Source: a virus
Length of the DNA: 60,367 nt
Strand: one strand, 5' to 3'
IMG/VR virus record: IMGVR_UViG_3300036770_006786
Coordinates: 1-60,367 of that record
The notes under the pieces are model-generated. The model was not told the origin of the DNA and searched no databases. It saw only the letters and a program-made list of their open reading frames with translations. Made by a program: the position numbers and the translations under genes. Positions 16,992 through 25,234 of the stretch are shown here, one piece after another; the stretch's first letter is position 1; every line of letters begins with the position of its first letter.

Positions 16992-17650
16992 TCATCGGAG
17001 TATGCGGTTTCATCGGCAGCGGCAAAGACACTATCGCTGACTATCTAGTAAACATCCACGAGTTCCGTAGAGAGAGCTTTGCTAACACCTTGAAAGATGC
17101 CTGCGCCGCTGTGTTTGGATGGGATCGTACGATGCTGGAAGGCCGTACCAAGCAAAGCCGTGAATGGCGAGATCAGGTAGACGAATGGTGGAGCAAACGG
17201 CTAAACATGGCAATCACTCCGCGATGGATCCTGCAACAATGGGGCACAGAAGTATGCCGTAGAGGATTCCACGATGATATCTGGATCGCCAGCTTGGAAA
17301 ACAAATTGCGGCACTCCAAGGACGATATCGTGATCTCCGATTGCCGTTTCCCCAACGAGATCAAGGCTATCCGCAACCAAGGTGGCATAGTGATCCGTGT
17401 AGTACGTGGCCCAGAACCCGATTGGTATGATGATGCAGTGTGCATGAACCGCGGTCCAGAGCGCAATATGAAATGGGCGCTGGCCAAGGACAAGGTAGAA
17501 AAGCTAGGTATACATGCCAGTGAAACTGCCTGGGTAGGTACCCAGTTTGACTTAGTGCTGGACAACAACGGAACTCTGGATCAGTTATACAAACAGATCA
17601 ACGATCTTCTTCAAGATCTCCGCGCCGCCAAGGCAAGTCCTCTCGAATAA
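16988..17650 (+). CDS. gp1: Deoxynucleoside monophosphate kinase (T4 gp1-like)
   Basis: A 220-residue protein from ATG 16988, which overlaps the upstream TGA. The P-loop 'GFIGSGKDT' is at residues 7-15, followed by 'IADYLV...FANTLKDAC', 'TPRWILQQWGTEVCRRGF' and 'DIVISDCRFPNEIKAI', the layout of T4 dNMP kinase. That enzyme phosphorylates dGMP, dTMP and modified dCMP to the diphosphates for dNTP synthesis. Its pairing with an exonuclease fits recycling of degraded nucleic acid. The last 53 bases overlap the convergent zinc-protein gene. Confidence 0.87.
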   Translation: MIIGVCGFIGSGKDTIADYLVNIHEFRRESFANTLKDACAAVFGWDRTMLEGRTKQSREWRDQVDEWWSKRLNMAITPRWILQQWGTEVCRRGFHDDIWIASLENKLRHSKDDIVISDCRFPNEIKAIRNQGGIVIRVVRGPEPDWYDDAVCMNRGPERNMKWALAKDKVEKLGIHASETAWVGTQFDLVLDNNGTLDQLYKQINDLLQDLRAAKASPLE

Positions 17651-17945
17651 CTTCCACTGAACAGTTCAAGCAGATAGTCTTGAGGTTGCGCAATTCAGAA
17701 TCATTGAGATCACCGTTGATGTGATAGATCAGCATCTGCGCTGAACTACGGGCCCGGAACCCACAACGGTCGCACACCATCTTTTTTTTATAGCCACTGG
17801 CTTGCCACCTGGGCACAGCGGCTTTTTGTTTGCGACCTTTCCTGATACAAGCGTCGCATCGAGATCTATAGTAAACACGCTCGCCTCTATGGCAATTTAT
17901 GGCCGCAGGATTGCGATTACAGGCTCGGCACAAAGGTCTTTTCAT
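17598..17945 (-). CDS. Small zinc-binding HNH-like protein
   Basis: A 115-residue basic protein from ATG 17945 (a TTG at 17960 is an alternative start). It has three CxxC or CxxxC-type pairs: 'CRAC', 'CDACIRKG', 'CDRCGF', plus a final 'ICLNC'. Between the last two comes 'MLIYHINGDLNDSELRNLKTICLNC', whose H-N...N pattern with flanking Cys pairs resembles the HNH fold. Proteins with this layout are common in T4-like aquatic phages and are usually left unnamed. Role unknown: structural zinc protein or nuclease. It is convergent with gp1 and overlaps it by 53 bases. No clear late motif lies upstream. Confidence 0.65.
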   Translation of the reverse strand: MKRPLCRACNRNPAAINCHRGERVYYRSRCDACIRKGRKQKAAVPRWQASGYKKKMVCDRCGFRARSSAQMLIYHINGDLNDSELRNLKTICLNCSVEVIREDLPWRRGDLEEDR

Positions 17946-18006
17946 GCAGATACTTAGCAAAAACCTTACCTAAGGGCAAGGTCTTGGGCTGGTTTTAGCA
18001 CCGATC

Positions 18007-18014
18007 GCTAAATA
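18007..18014 (+). promoter_or_regulatory. Late-type promoter GCTAAATA
   Basis: Lies 30 bases before the tail sheath ATG, with a strong AAAGGA SD at 18031-18036. Confidence 0.6.
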
Positions 18015-18044
18015 TGAATAGCACTTTTTTAAAGGAACAAGCAC

Positions 18045-21000
18045 ATGGCACTAGTTTCCCCAGGCGTAGAAGTTACCATCATCGATGAAAGTAATTATCT
18101 ACCAGCCCCAACAAATTCGGTTCCGTATATCCTGATCGCCACAGCGCAAAACAAGATCTCGGGTAGCGGAGTAGGCGTCGCTGCAGGTACAACCGCAGCC
18201 AATGCCGGCAAAGTCTATTTAATATCCAGCCAGCGAGATCTGGTCAACACTTTTGGAAATCCGTTCTTCTACAGTACCACTGCTGGTGCTCCTATCAACG
18301 GATACGAGCTCAACGAATATGGCCTGCTTGCAGCCTACTCTGTGATGGGTATCTCTAATCGCGCCTATATCCAGCGTGCCGATATCGATCTCAGCGAACT
18401 CACAGCCAGCCTCACACGTCCCACTGGCGATCCTGCCAACGGTACTTTCTGGCTAGATACCACAGAAACAGTATGGGGTATCTTTGAGTGGAGCTTTACT
18501 ACCAATGCTTTCACTGCCAAGACTCCTATCGTGATCACTGACACAGATGATCTTGATGGTGGCGTGCCTAAAGATTCTATTGGCAATATCGGAGACTACT
18601 GCGTAGTGGCTACCAATGCCAGCAATCCTGTATACTTCAAGAGCCCTGGTAATACAGTGAGCGATCCCGCAGTGGATGCTAACACCTGGGTGCTGATTGG
18701 TAGCGATGCATGGAAAAATTCATGGCCCACAGTAATTGGTACAGAAACCAATCCTACACTGACCACCGGCCAGAGTATCTACCTGAACGATGTATTAGTT
18801 ACTCTCAGCGGTACTACAGTTTCAGCTATGGCCACAGCTATCAATACAGCAAACGGCGGTGCAGGTATCGCAGGTGTCACTGCCAAAGCCGTAGATGGCA
18901 AACTTGAGATTTATGTGGATTCTGCCGGTACCAATGATGGATCAACAGATAGCGGCAACGGTATCCTTGATATCACAAACGGTACAGGCACACTGCTGAC
19001 AGATATTGGCATCACAGCCCGTCTGTACTATGCACCTGTGCTCCAGCAGAGTCCTAACTACACAGTACCTCAATGGCGTTCTACCAGCTCAGAACCACAT
19101 CCAACTGGTTCAGTCTGGAACAAGACCAACATCGTCAATCAAGGTACCAATCTCGTAGTGAAAAAGTTTGATTCTGCCCTGGCATTGTTTGTCCAGCAGA
19201 ACTGCCCTGTTTATGAGAATGATCAGAGCGCAAACTACACACTAGATCCAGCAGGCGGCGGTCGTAACATCACAGCTGGTACCACCTATGCTCAATACGA
19301 TGTAAATGAAAATGACACATTCACTCTCAAGATATTTGAGCGCCAGGCCACTGGTCCTACCATTATCTTGGGTGATGATACCGCTCCGGTATTTACAAAC
19401 AGCGAAGCATTTACCATCCAGTGGAGTGTGCGCAACTCAGCATCGTTGAGTTCCGCTGTCACTGCTACATTGCCCGGTGCTGGAACATTGGGAGCCGCTG
19501 ATTTTGTCACAGCTTTCTTGGCTGCGATCCCTAGCGGTGCTCCTGTTACGGCCACAGTCACAGCAGACGGTGCTATACAGATCCAGCATACCCAGGGTGG
19601 TGTGATCATCCTTACTGATACAGTGGGTACTCCTGTATCTGATGCCGGTATCAATACAGATGTCGATGGTGTTCGTAATGGCTATACCAACGGTTCAGTT
19701 GACACAGATATCTACATCCTGTCAAACTGGGTCGCTTTGACTTATACAGCCAGCGATACAGCACCTGACCAAGATCCTGCTGAAGGTCGTCTATGGTACT
19801 ACAGTGCCATCGATCAAGTAGATATCATGATCAACGACGGTACTGCCTGGAAAGGTTATAAAACAGTGACCAGCGATGTGCGTGGTTTCAACCTTGCCAA
19901 CACAGATCCAGCAGGTCCAATTATCTCTGCTACTGCTCCTACACTCCAGAGTGATGATACAGCTCTAGTTTATGGCGATCTTTGGATTGACAGTTCCGAT
20001 CTTGAAAACTATCCTGTGATACGTCGTTGGGAATCAGTGGACGGTCAAGATCAATGGGTACTGATTGATAACACAGATCAGACCACAGAGAATGGTGTTC
20101 TGTTTGCAGACTTCCGCTGGGCTACCAATGGAACTACAGACCCAATCACCGATCCAATTCCTACGATTACCAGCTTGCTGACCAGCAATTACTTGGACCT
20201 AGATGCTCCTAACTATGCCCTGTATCCTGCAGGTATGTTGGGATTCAACCTACGTCGCTCAGGATTCAACGTCAAGAGCTTCCAGGTCGACTACTTCAAT
20301 GCCACTGACTTCCCAGATGAGACTCTGCCCACAGAGAAAAATGCTTGGGTCTCAGCATCGGGTCTCAAGAGCGATGGCGCACCTTACATGGGTCGCAAAG
20401 CCGTGCGCAACATGGTAGTGGCCGCGATGAAGAGTGCAATCGACACACAGCAAGATCTGCGTGAAGAACAGCGCCAGTTCAATCTGATCGCTACACCTAA
20501 CTACCCTGAGCTGATACCTAATATGGTAGCACTCAACAACGAGCGCAGCCAGACAGCTTTTGTCATAGGTGATACACCAATGCGTCTGCCAGACACACCC
20601 GATGCTATCATCGATTGGGCTACAGATGCGTTTGGTACCGGAGTTGACAGCGAAGATGGATTGACCACGGCAGACGCATATATGGGCACATTCTATCCTT
20701 CGTGCCAGACCACAGATCTTTCAGGTCAGACAGTGGTGCAACCTCCCAGCCACATGATGCTCCGCACCATCCTGCGTAGCGACGAAGTATCATTCCCATG
20801 GTTGGCACCAGCTGGTACACGCCGCGGTGTGGTTGACAACGCTTTCGCACTGGGTTATGTTGATGCACAGACCGGACAGTTCATCCAGACTGCTATCCGC
20901 CAGAGCATCCGCGACACCCTGTATGAAAACAAGATCAATCCGATCACGTTCATACCTGGCACAGGTATCACCAACTACGGTAATAAGACTGAAGCCGCGA

Positions 21001-21356
21001 CACCATCGGCCTTGGATCGTATCAACGTAGCTCGCTTGGTAGCATTCCTCCGTGCTCGTTTGGAAACCATTGGCAAGACTTACATATTCGAGCCTAACGA
21101 TCAGATCACCCGCAATGAGATTTCTAATGCGGTTTCAAATCTGCTCAATGACTTGGTAGCCAAGCGCGGTGTATACGACTACTTGGTCGTGTGCGATGAA
21201 TCAAACAACACGCCAGCACGTATCGACAGAAACGAGCTGTGGATCGATATCGCTATCGAACCAGTGAAAGCTGTTGAGTTCATCTACATTCCTGTGCGAA
21301 TCAAGAACACAGGTGAGATCGCTGCCGGTGAAGTTGCCACAGCAAGTGCTGTCTAA
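18045..21356 (+). CDS. gp18: Contractile tail sheath protein (T4 gp18-like)
   Basis: A 1103-residue protein; T4 gp18 has 659. The N-terminus 'ALVSPGVEVTIIDESNYLPAP' with 'VPYILIATAQNK' is diagnostic. So is the C-terminal third: 'APYMGRKAVRNMVVAAMKSAI', then 'PNYPELIPNMVALNNERSQTAFVIGD', then 'TNYGNKTEAATPSALDRINVARL'. Between lie about 400 extra residues with repeated modules: 'GTFWLDTTETVWGIFEW' (~134), 'GRLWYYSAIDQVDIMINDG' (~580) and 'GDLWIDSSDLENYPVIRRW' (~643), plus two globular inserts. The inserts probably sit on the outside of the sheath. The gene is bounded by a late promoter and a strong terminator, as expected for a highly expressed structural protein. Confidence 0.93.
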   Translation: MALVSPGVEVTIIDESNYLPAPTNSVPYILIATAQNKISGSGVGVAAGTTAANAGKVYLISSQRDLVNTFGNPFFYSTTAGAPINGYELNEYGLLAAYSVMGISNRAYIQRADIDLSELTASLTRPTGDPANGTFWLDTTETVWGIFEWSFTTNAFTAKTPIVITDTDDLDGGVPKDSIGNIGDYCVVATNASNPVYFKSPGNTVSDPAVDANTWVLIGSDAWKNSWPTVIGTETNPTLTTGQSIYLNDVLVTLSGTTVSAMATAINTANGGAGIAGVTAKAVDGKLEIYVDSAGTNDGSTDSGNGILDITNGTGTLLTDIGITARLYYAPVLQQSPNYTVPQWRSTSSEPHPTGSVWNKTNIVNQGTNLVVKKFDSALALFVQQNCPVYENDQSANYTLDPAGGGRNITAGTTYAQYDVNENDTFTLKIFERQATGPTIILGDDTAPVFTNSEAFTIQWSVRNSASLSSAVTATLPGAGTLGAADFVTAFLAAIPSGAPVTATVTADGAIQIQHTQGGVIILTDTVGTPVSDAGINTDVDGVRNGYTNGSVDTDIYILSNWVALTYTASDTAPDQDPAEGRLWYYSAIDQVDIMINDGTAWKGYKTVTSDVRGFNLANTDPAGPIISATAPTLQSDDTALVYGDLWIDSSDLENYPVIRRWESVDGQDQWVLIDNTDQTTENGVLFADFRWATNGTTDPITDPIPTITSLLTSNYLDLDAPNYALYPAGMLGFNLRRSGFNVKSFQVDYFNATDFPDETLPTEKNAWVSASGLKSDGAPYMGRKAVRNMVVAAMKSAIDTQQDLREEQRQFNLIATPNYPELIPNMVALNNERSQTAFVIGDTPMRLPDTPDAIIDWATDAFGTGVDSEDGLTTADAYMGTFYPSCQTTDLSGQTVVQPPSHMMLRTILRSDEVSFPWLAPAGTRRGVVDNAFALGYVDAQTGQFIQTAIRQSIRDTLYENKINPITFIPGTGITNYGNKTEAATPSALDRINVARLVAFLRARLETIGKTYIFEPNDQITRNEISNAVSNLLNDLVAKRGVYDYLVVCDESNNTPARIDRNELWIDIAIEPVKAVEFIYIPVRIKNTGEIAAGEVATASAV

Positions 21357-21373
21357 CGATGCCGCTAAAGGCG

Positions 21374-21403
21374 AAAATGGGGTGGCAACACCCCATTTTT
21401 TTT
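21374..21403 (+). terminator. Intrinsic terminator after tail sheath
   Basis: ATGGGGTG pairs with CACCCCAT around a GCAA tetraloop, with A-tract before and eight T after. Position is 18 bases after the sheath stop. Confidence 0.92.
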
Positions 21404-21415
21404 GGCCTCATACTC

Positions 21416-21423
21416 GATAAATA
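21416..21423 (+). promoter_or_regulatory. Late-type promoter GATAAATA
   Basis: Lies 21 bases before the tail tube ATG, with an AGGAG SD at 21434-21438. It follows the sheath terminator directly. Confidence 0.68.
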
Positions 21424-21444
21424 ATTGCATATTAGGAGACCGAT

Positions 21445-22062
21445 ATGTCCGTAGCATCACTAACAAAAATGACAGTGCCGTTGGCGAGCGATCAGAGCGC
21501 CCGAGATCAGGGCTTGCTGATGCCCAAGCTCAAATATCGCTTCCGAGTGGTATTTGAAAACTTTGGCGTTAGCACACCTCGGACCGAACTCACCAAGCAA
21601 GTCATCGATTTTGCAAGACCCACAGTCACTTTTGATGAGATGACCGTGGACATCTATAACAGCCGTTTGTTCCTGGCTGGTAAGCACACCTGGGAATCTG
21701 TCACAGTCAACTTCCGCGACGACGCGGGTGGCAACGTGGCCAAGCTGGTTGGCGAACAACTGCAGAAGCAGTTGGACTTCATGGAGCAGGCTTCTGCCGC
21801 TTCTGGTATCGACTACAAGTTCGTCACTCGTTGCGAGATACTGGATGGTGGCAATGGCGCCGCTACTCCTGTGGTGCTTGAGACTTGGGAACTGTATGGT
21901 TGCTTCGTCACTTCAGTGAACTACAATGATCTGAACTACTCAGAGTCAGCACCTGTGACGATCTCTATGACCATGAGATTTGACAACGCCATCCAGACAC
22001 CTATCGGTTCTGGTGTTGGTGCTACCGTTGGTAGAACGCTCGGCGACGTCATAACAGGATAA
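21445..22062 (+). CDS. gp19: Tail tube protein (T4 gp19-like)
   Basis: A 205-residue protein with the gp19 layout: 'LLMPKLKYRFRVVFENFG' near the N-terminus, 'TKQVIDFARPTVTFDEMTVDIYNSR', 'WESVTVNFRDD' and 'APVTISMTMRFDNAIQ' near the end. It polymerises into the inner tube of the contractile tail. Size is slightly above T4 gp19 (163 residues). Its place directly after the sheath gene is the T4 order. It has a strong SD and its own late promoter. A four-base gap separates it from a second tube-family gene. Confidence 0.92.
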   Translation: MSVASLTKMTVPLASDQSARDQGLLMPKLKYRFRVVFENFGVSTPRTELTKQVIDFARPTVTFDEMTVDIYNSRLFLAGKHTWESVTVNFRDDAGGNVAKLVGEQLQKQLDFMEQASAASGIDYKFVTRCEILDGGNGAATPVVLETWELYGCFVTSVNYNDLNYSESAPVTISMTMRFDNAIQTPIGSGVGATVGRTLGDVITG

Positions 22063-22065
22063 TCC

Positions 22066-23292
22066 ATGTCCTTCGGATCGGACTTCCTAAAGGGGTTCTT
22101 TGGAAGCGATTATCTAAAGGACTACACACACGCCAGCAAGACTTTCCGTGCAAACGGTTATGAGCTGGCGCCTCGTTATAAGTTCCTTTTCCATGTGTAC
22201 TTCAATCTCAATACTGATGTGGTAGGGGGTATACCTAAGCTGAGAGAAGTTTTTGACACCACGGATCAGAAAAACATCGGTCTCATGGTCAAGACAGTGC
22301 AACTGCCTAACTATCAGCTGGAAGTGGAAACCATGAATCAGTACAATCGCAAGCGATTGATACAGAAAAAGATTGAGTATAATCCTTGCCAGTTCACATT
22401 CCACGACGACGGCAACGATCTCATCCGCAACATGTGGTACAACTACTTTGCTTACTACTACAAAGATCCCACACAGCAGTACTGGGGTGTTCCTGTCACG
22501 CAAGGTAGCATGGGAGCCAGCGGCAACGGTGGCGATCCCAAGCTCAGCTACAATGGCAGAGATATCTATAACGACGATCGTCCAGTGAATGACTGGGGTT
22601 ATGTAGGCGAAAGCTACAGTGATGGAACATCGAGCACAGGTGGCAAGCCTCCATTCTTCCGAGACATAACCATATTTGGTTTGGCCAATGGGCCCGATGG
22701 GCATCAGTTCTGTGCTTACGTGCTGATCAATCCCATGATCACTGAATGGCGTCATGATACATATGATTATAGCCAAGGTGGAGGATTGATGGAACATCAG
22801 ATGACCGTGCGGTATGAGACGGTGAAATACTATTCAGGCAAGATGAATGCCAAGAACGCACAGAATATCGTCACAGGATTTGCCAAAGAAGATCGTTATG
22901 ATACAGTGCCCAGTTCGCTGAGCCGTCCAGGCACCACCTCTAGTATATTAGGTCAAGGTGGCTTGATTGATACCATCGGTGGAGTGGTCAACGACCTGCA
23001 ATCAGGATCGGTGCTGGGTATCATCGGAGCCATACAGAAAGCTGGCACAGCCTATCAGACATTCAAAGGCAAAGATCTACAGAGCATCGTGCGGAACGAA
23101 GCCAATGCCGTGGTCAAAGACGTGATACGTGGCGAGCTTCCTGGAGCAGTGAGACAGACAGCCAACGCCGCGGATGGATTCTTCTTTCCCAAAGTTCCTG
23201 TGCAAAACAATCCCACTACGACCAGTCCAGCACAACCTAGATCCGCAACACCTACCATCGTAGGTCCGGCTACACAACAGGTACCGAGATGA
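22066..23292 (+). CDS. Second tail-tube-family protein (baseplate tube initiator-like)
   Basis: A 408-residue protein with a tube-like domain (about 30-270): 'ELAPRYKFLFHVYFNL', 'MVKTVQLPNYQLEVETMNQYN', 'PCQFTFHDDGNDLIRNMWYNYFAYYY' and 'GGLMEHQMTVRYETVKYYSG' parallel gp19. The remaining ~135 residues are Gly/Ser/Pro-rich and flexible. In T4 the tube-related larger proteins are gp48 and gp54, which start the tube at the baseplate, so a similar role is plausible. It could also be a tube-tip or head-proximal adaptor. The large minus-strand ORF opposite is a shadow. Confidence 0.75.
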   Translation: MSFGSDFLKGFFGSDYLKDYTHASKTFRANGYELAPRYKFLFHVYFNLNTDVVGGIPKLREVFDTTDQKNIGLMVKTVQLPNYQLEVETMNQYNRKRLIQKKIEYNPCQFTFHDDGNDLIRNMWYNYFAYYYKDPTQQYWGVPVTQGSMGASGNGGDPKLSYNGRDIYNDDRPVNDWGYVGESYSDGTSSTGGKPPFFRDITIFGLANGPDGHQFCAYVLINPMITEWRHDTYDYSQGGGLMEHQMTVRYETVKYYSGKMNAKNAQNIVTGFAKEDRYDTVPSSLSRPGTTSSILGQGGLIDTIGGVVNDLQSGSVLGIIGAIQKAGTAYQTFKGKDLQSIVRNEANAVVKDVIRGELPGAVRQTANAADGFFFPKVPVQNNPTTTSPAQPRSATPTIVGPATQQVPR

Positions 23293-23651
23293 CCAGCACA
23301 GTAAACTACGTTGATCCTAAACTAGATCCCACAGTCAGGATATTCAATAACTTCTATAACTTTGAAGTCGAAGTCAATGCCAACGAATACGACGTGGTAG
23401 AAAGCTATTTCCGCAGAGTTTTTGCGGATCAGTTGGCAGCTAAAAACTTCACAGTGACTCTGTTCCAAATCTCTGAACAGACCAAGCGTCCGGTCTTGGA
23501 GCTCTTGGCAGAGATACAAGGACAAGACCAGATACAGCTCACGGCCACCTTGTGCTACTATCTCAACAATCTCCGGAGCAACACTACCCTGTTAGGTATA
23601 TCCGCATTAGTCACTCCTAACTTCTATGCGGCTCGCAATGTATTACCATGA
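23289..23651 (+). CDS. Conserved structural-operon protein, unknown
   Basis: A 120-residue acidic protein of phage type with 'NNFYNFEVEVNANEYDVVESYFRRVF' and a C-terminal 'YYLNNLRSNTTLLG', ending 'PNFYAARNVLP'. I recognise this ending from small proteins next to tail tube genes in T4-like cyanophages, but no function is known to me. It overlaps both neighbours by 4 bases (ATGA), so translation is coupled to the tube-like and head-completion genes. Confidence 0.65.
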   Translation: MTSTVNYVDPKLDPTVRIFNNFYNFEVEVNANEYDVVESYFRRVFADQLAAKNFTVTLFQISEQTKRPVLELLAEIQGQDQIQLTATLCYYLNNLRSNTTLLGISALVTPNFYAARNVLP

Positions 23652-24082
23652 GCAGGAATTTCGCCCAGGGATTCTTTGAAGTACGCAATCCCCAAAAGTA
23701 CGCAGGCAAAGGCAAACCCAAGTATCGTTCAGGATGGGAACATGCATTCATGCGTTTCTGCGACAGCAATGACAACATCATACAGTGGGCCAGCGAAAGC
23801 ATAGTGATACCATATCGTCATCCTCTCACAGGCAAGATGACCAACTACATTCCAGACTTCCTGATCCAGTATCGTACCAAAAACAACAAAGTGATGACCG
23901 AGCTGATAGAGATCAAGCCCAAAAAACAGAGCGTGATTGAAAGCAAAGCCAGCCAGCGAGACAAGGCCATAGTGGCTGTAAATTACGCCAAATGGGATGC
24001 CGCCACCAAATGGTGCCGCCGACAAGGACTACAGTTCCGGGTGATAACCGAAGACGATATCTTCCGCAACGGTGCAAAATAA
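23648..24082 (+). CDS. gp4: Head completion protein (T4 gp4-like, nuclease fold)
   Basis: A 144-residue protein. 'GFFEVRNPQKYAGKGKPKYRSGWEHAFMRFCDSN' and 'IIQWASESIVIPYRHPLTGKMTNYIPDFLIQY', with 'ELIEIKPKKQ', form the TnsA/restriction-endonuclease-like core: E32, then PDF, then ExK (E-I-K). This is the layout of the T4 gp4 family, needed to finish the filled head before tail joining. The nuclease residues suggest trimming of packaged DNA ends, though activity in the family is not established to my knowledge. It is translationally coupled to the gene before it. Confidence 0.8.
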   Translation: MSRNFAQGFFEVRNPQKYAGKGKPKYRSGWEHAFMRFCDSNDNIIQWASESIVIPYRHPLTGKMTNYIPDFLIQYRTKNNKVMTELIEIKPKKQSVIESKASQRDKAIVAVNYAKWDAATKWCRRQGLQFRVITEDDIFRNGAK

Positions 24083-24085
24083 CCC

Positions 24086-24093
24086 GGTAAATA
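24086..24093 (+). promoter_or_regulatory. Late-type promoter GGTAAATA inside a short palindrome
   Basis: The TAAATA core is flanked by CCCG and CGGG. The ATG of the terminase gene is only 4 bases after the motif, which is closer than a transcript from it could use. It may therefore serve the gene after, or be chance. Confidence 0.4.
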
Positions 24094-24097
24094 CGGG

Positions 24098-24607
24098 ATG
24101 ACAAAAAAACTAGAAGAGCTGTTTGATCTTCCAGATCGCATAGAAGATCCTGCGCCAGATCATGGACCTGCTACCGAAACACAGGATGACATCGAAGCTA
24201 ATCTGCCCGTGTTACCAGAGACCTTGGTCGCACTGGACAAGATAGAGCAAGCCCTACCAGCAGTGCGTGGGCTTGAAGCATCGGATCAAGAGATGGACGA
24301 CCTAGCCGCCAAGGCCACAGAGAACTTTGAAAATCTCATGGATCTGGGCATGAACGTAGATTCGAGATATGCGTCCGAGATATTCTCTGTAGCGTCTACC
24401 TTGCTGGGACACGCCATCACTGCCAAGACAGCCAAGATGAACAAAAAGCTCAAGATGATCCAGCTACAGTTACAGAAAGCCAAACTGGATCAAACCGCAG
24501 ATGAACAACCCATGACTCCGGGCACCGGAATGGTGCTGGATCGCAACGAACTGTTGAACAGACTCACTCAACGTGAAACAACAAAGAAGCCAGATAGTGC
24601 TAAATAG
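24098..24607 (+). CDS. gp16: Small terminase subunit (T4 gp16-like)
   Basis: A 169-residue protein; T4 gp16 has 164. It has an acidic N-terminus, then a long central coiled-coil region (about 60-135: 'DLAAKATENFENLMDLGMNVDSRYASEIFSVASTLLGHAITAKTA'), then a C-terminal 'GTGMVLDRNELLNRL'. This matches the gp16 plan, in which the central helices build a ring that regulates the gp17 motor and recognises concatemer DNA. The large subunit lies 9.4 kb downstream, separated by the internal-protein cassette. No SD precedes the ATG. Confidence 0.72.
   Translation: MTKKLEELFDLPDRIEDPAPDHGPATETQDDIEANLPVLPETLVALDKIEQALPAVRGLEASDQEMDDLAAKATENFENLMDLGMNVDSRYASEIFSVASTLLGHAITAKTAKMNKKLKMIQLQLQKAKLDQTADEQPMTPGTGMVLDRNELLNRLTQRETTKKPDSAK
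24599..24606 (+). promoter_or_regulatory. Late-type promoter GCTAAATA overlapping gp16 stop
   Basis: The motif includes the final Ala and Lys codons and the TAG stop of gp16. The next ATG is 17 bases downstream after a GGGGA SD. Confidence 0.5.
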
Positions 24608-24623
24608 GATATAGGGGATTTAT

Positions 24624-25223
24624 ATGAAAACTTTTGCAGAATACCTGACAGAATCGCGCAAAACCTTTGATTACCGCATCAAAATCGCCGGAGATACCAC
24701 GCCCGAGTTCATGAAAGGATTCGAGCAAAAGCTCAAGCAGTTTGACGTAGTCAAGATGACCGCGCCCAAGACCACACCAGTGCAGAAAACACTGGCAGAC
24801 TTTCCGCAGTATAACAATGAGAGCATGACGTTCATGGACGTCACTTTCAACTATCCTGCCACACCTCCACAGATCACCCAGATCGCATATTTGTTGGGAC
24901 TGGATCCCAATCGCATCTGCATCCAAGATCGAGTGTATGCTGAGAAGATGGATTCAGAGCGAGAGCGCCAGGACAAAGAAAGCAAGAACTTGCTTACAGA
25001 CACAGATTTTCCTGCACCTGACAAAGAGCAACGCGATCTCAAGAAAGATTATTCTGCCGCTCCTGAGGATCATGCTGTGCTCAAGAATGCTTACCGGAGT
25101 GATTTCACAGTGGCAGGCGGAAAGACACCTCCAGCGGTGACCACTAATGACTTTCCGATGGGCACCAAGAGTCCTATCAACGGTACTAATCGAATCCCCA
25201 CACCACAGAGCTCAGCGAGATAA
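24624..25223 (+). CDS. Putative internal head protein with capsid-targeting-like N-terminus
   Basis: A 199-residue soluble protein. The N-terminus 'MKTFAEYLTESRK' is strikingly like the capsid-targeting sequence of T4 internal proteins ('MKTYQEFIAEA'), which the prohead protease removes after an (I/L)xE site. Here YLTE|S, after residue 10, would be that site. The body (about 15-110) is a mixed alpha/beta segment with 'VVKMTAPKTTP' and 'TFNYPATPPQITQIAYLLGLDPNRICI'. The C-terminal half is charged and likely flexible. I infer that it is packaged in the prohead core. No enzyme motif is seen. Confidence 0.55.
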   Translation: MKTFAEYLTESRKTFDYRIKIAGDTTPEFMKGFEQKLKQFDVVKMTAPKTTPVQKTLADFPQYNNESMTFMDVTFNYPATPPQITQIAYLLGLDPNRICIQDRVYAEKMDSERERQDKESKNLLTDTDFPAPDKEQRDLKKDYSAAPEDHAVLKNAYRSDFTVAGGKTPPAVTTNDFPMGTKSPINGTNRIPTPQSSAR

Positions 25224-25234
25224 GGAACTTGACA

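Noticed and set aside
22114-22797. A 227-codon minus-strand frame opposite the second tube-family gene
   Set aside because: The plus-strand protein has clear tube-family motifs over the same bases, and the minus frame has no recognisable domain or SD.
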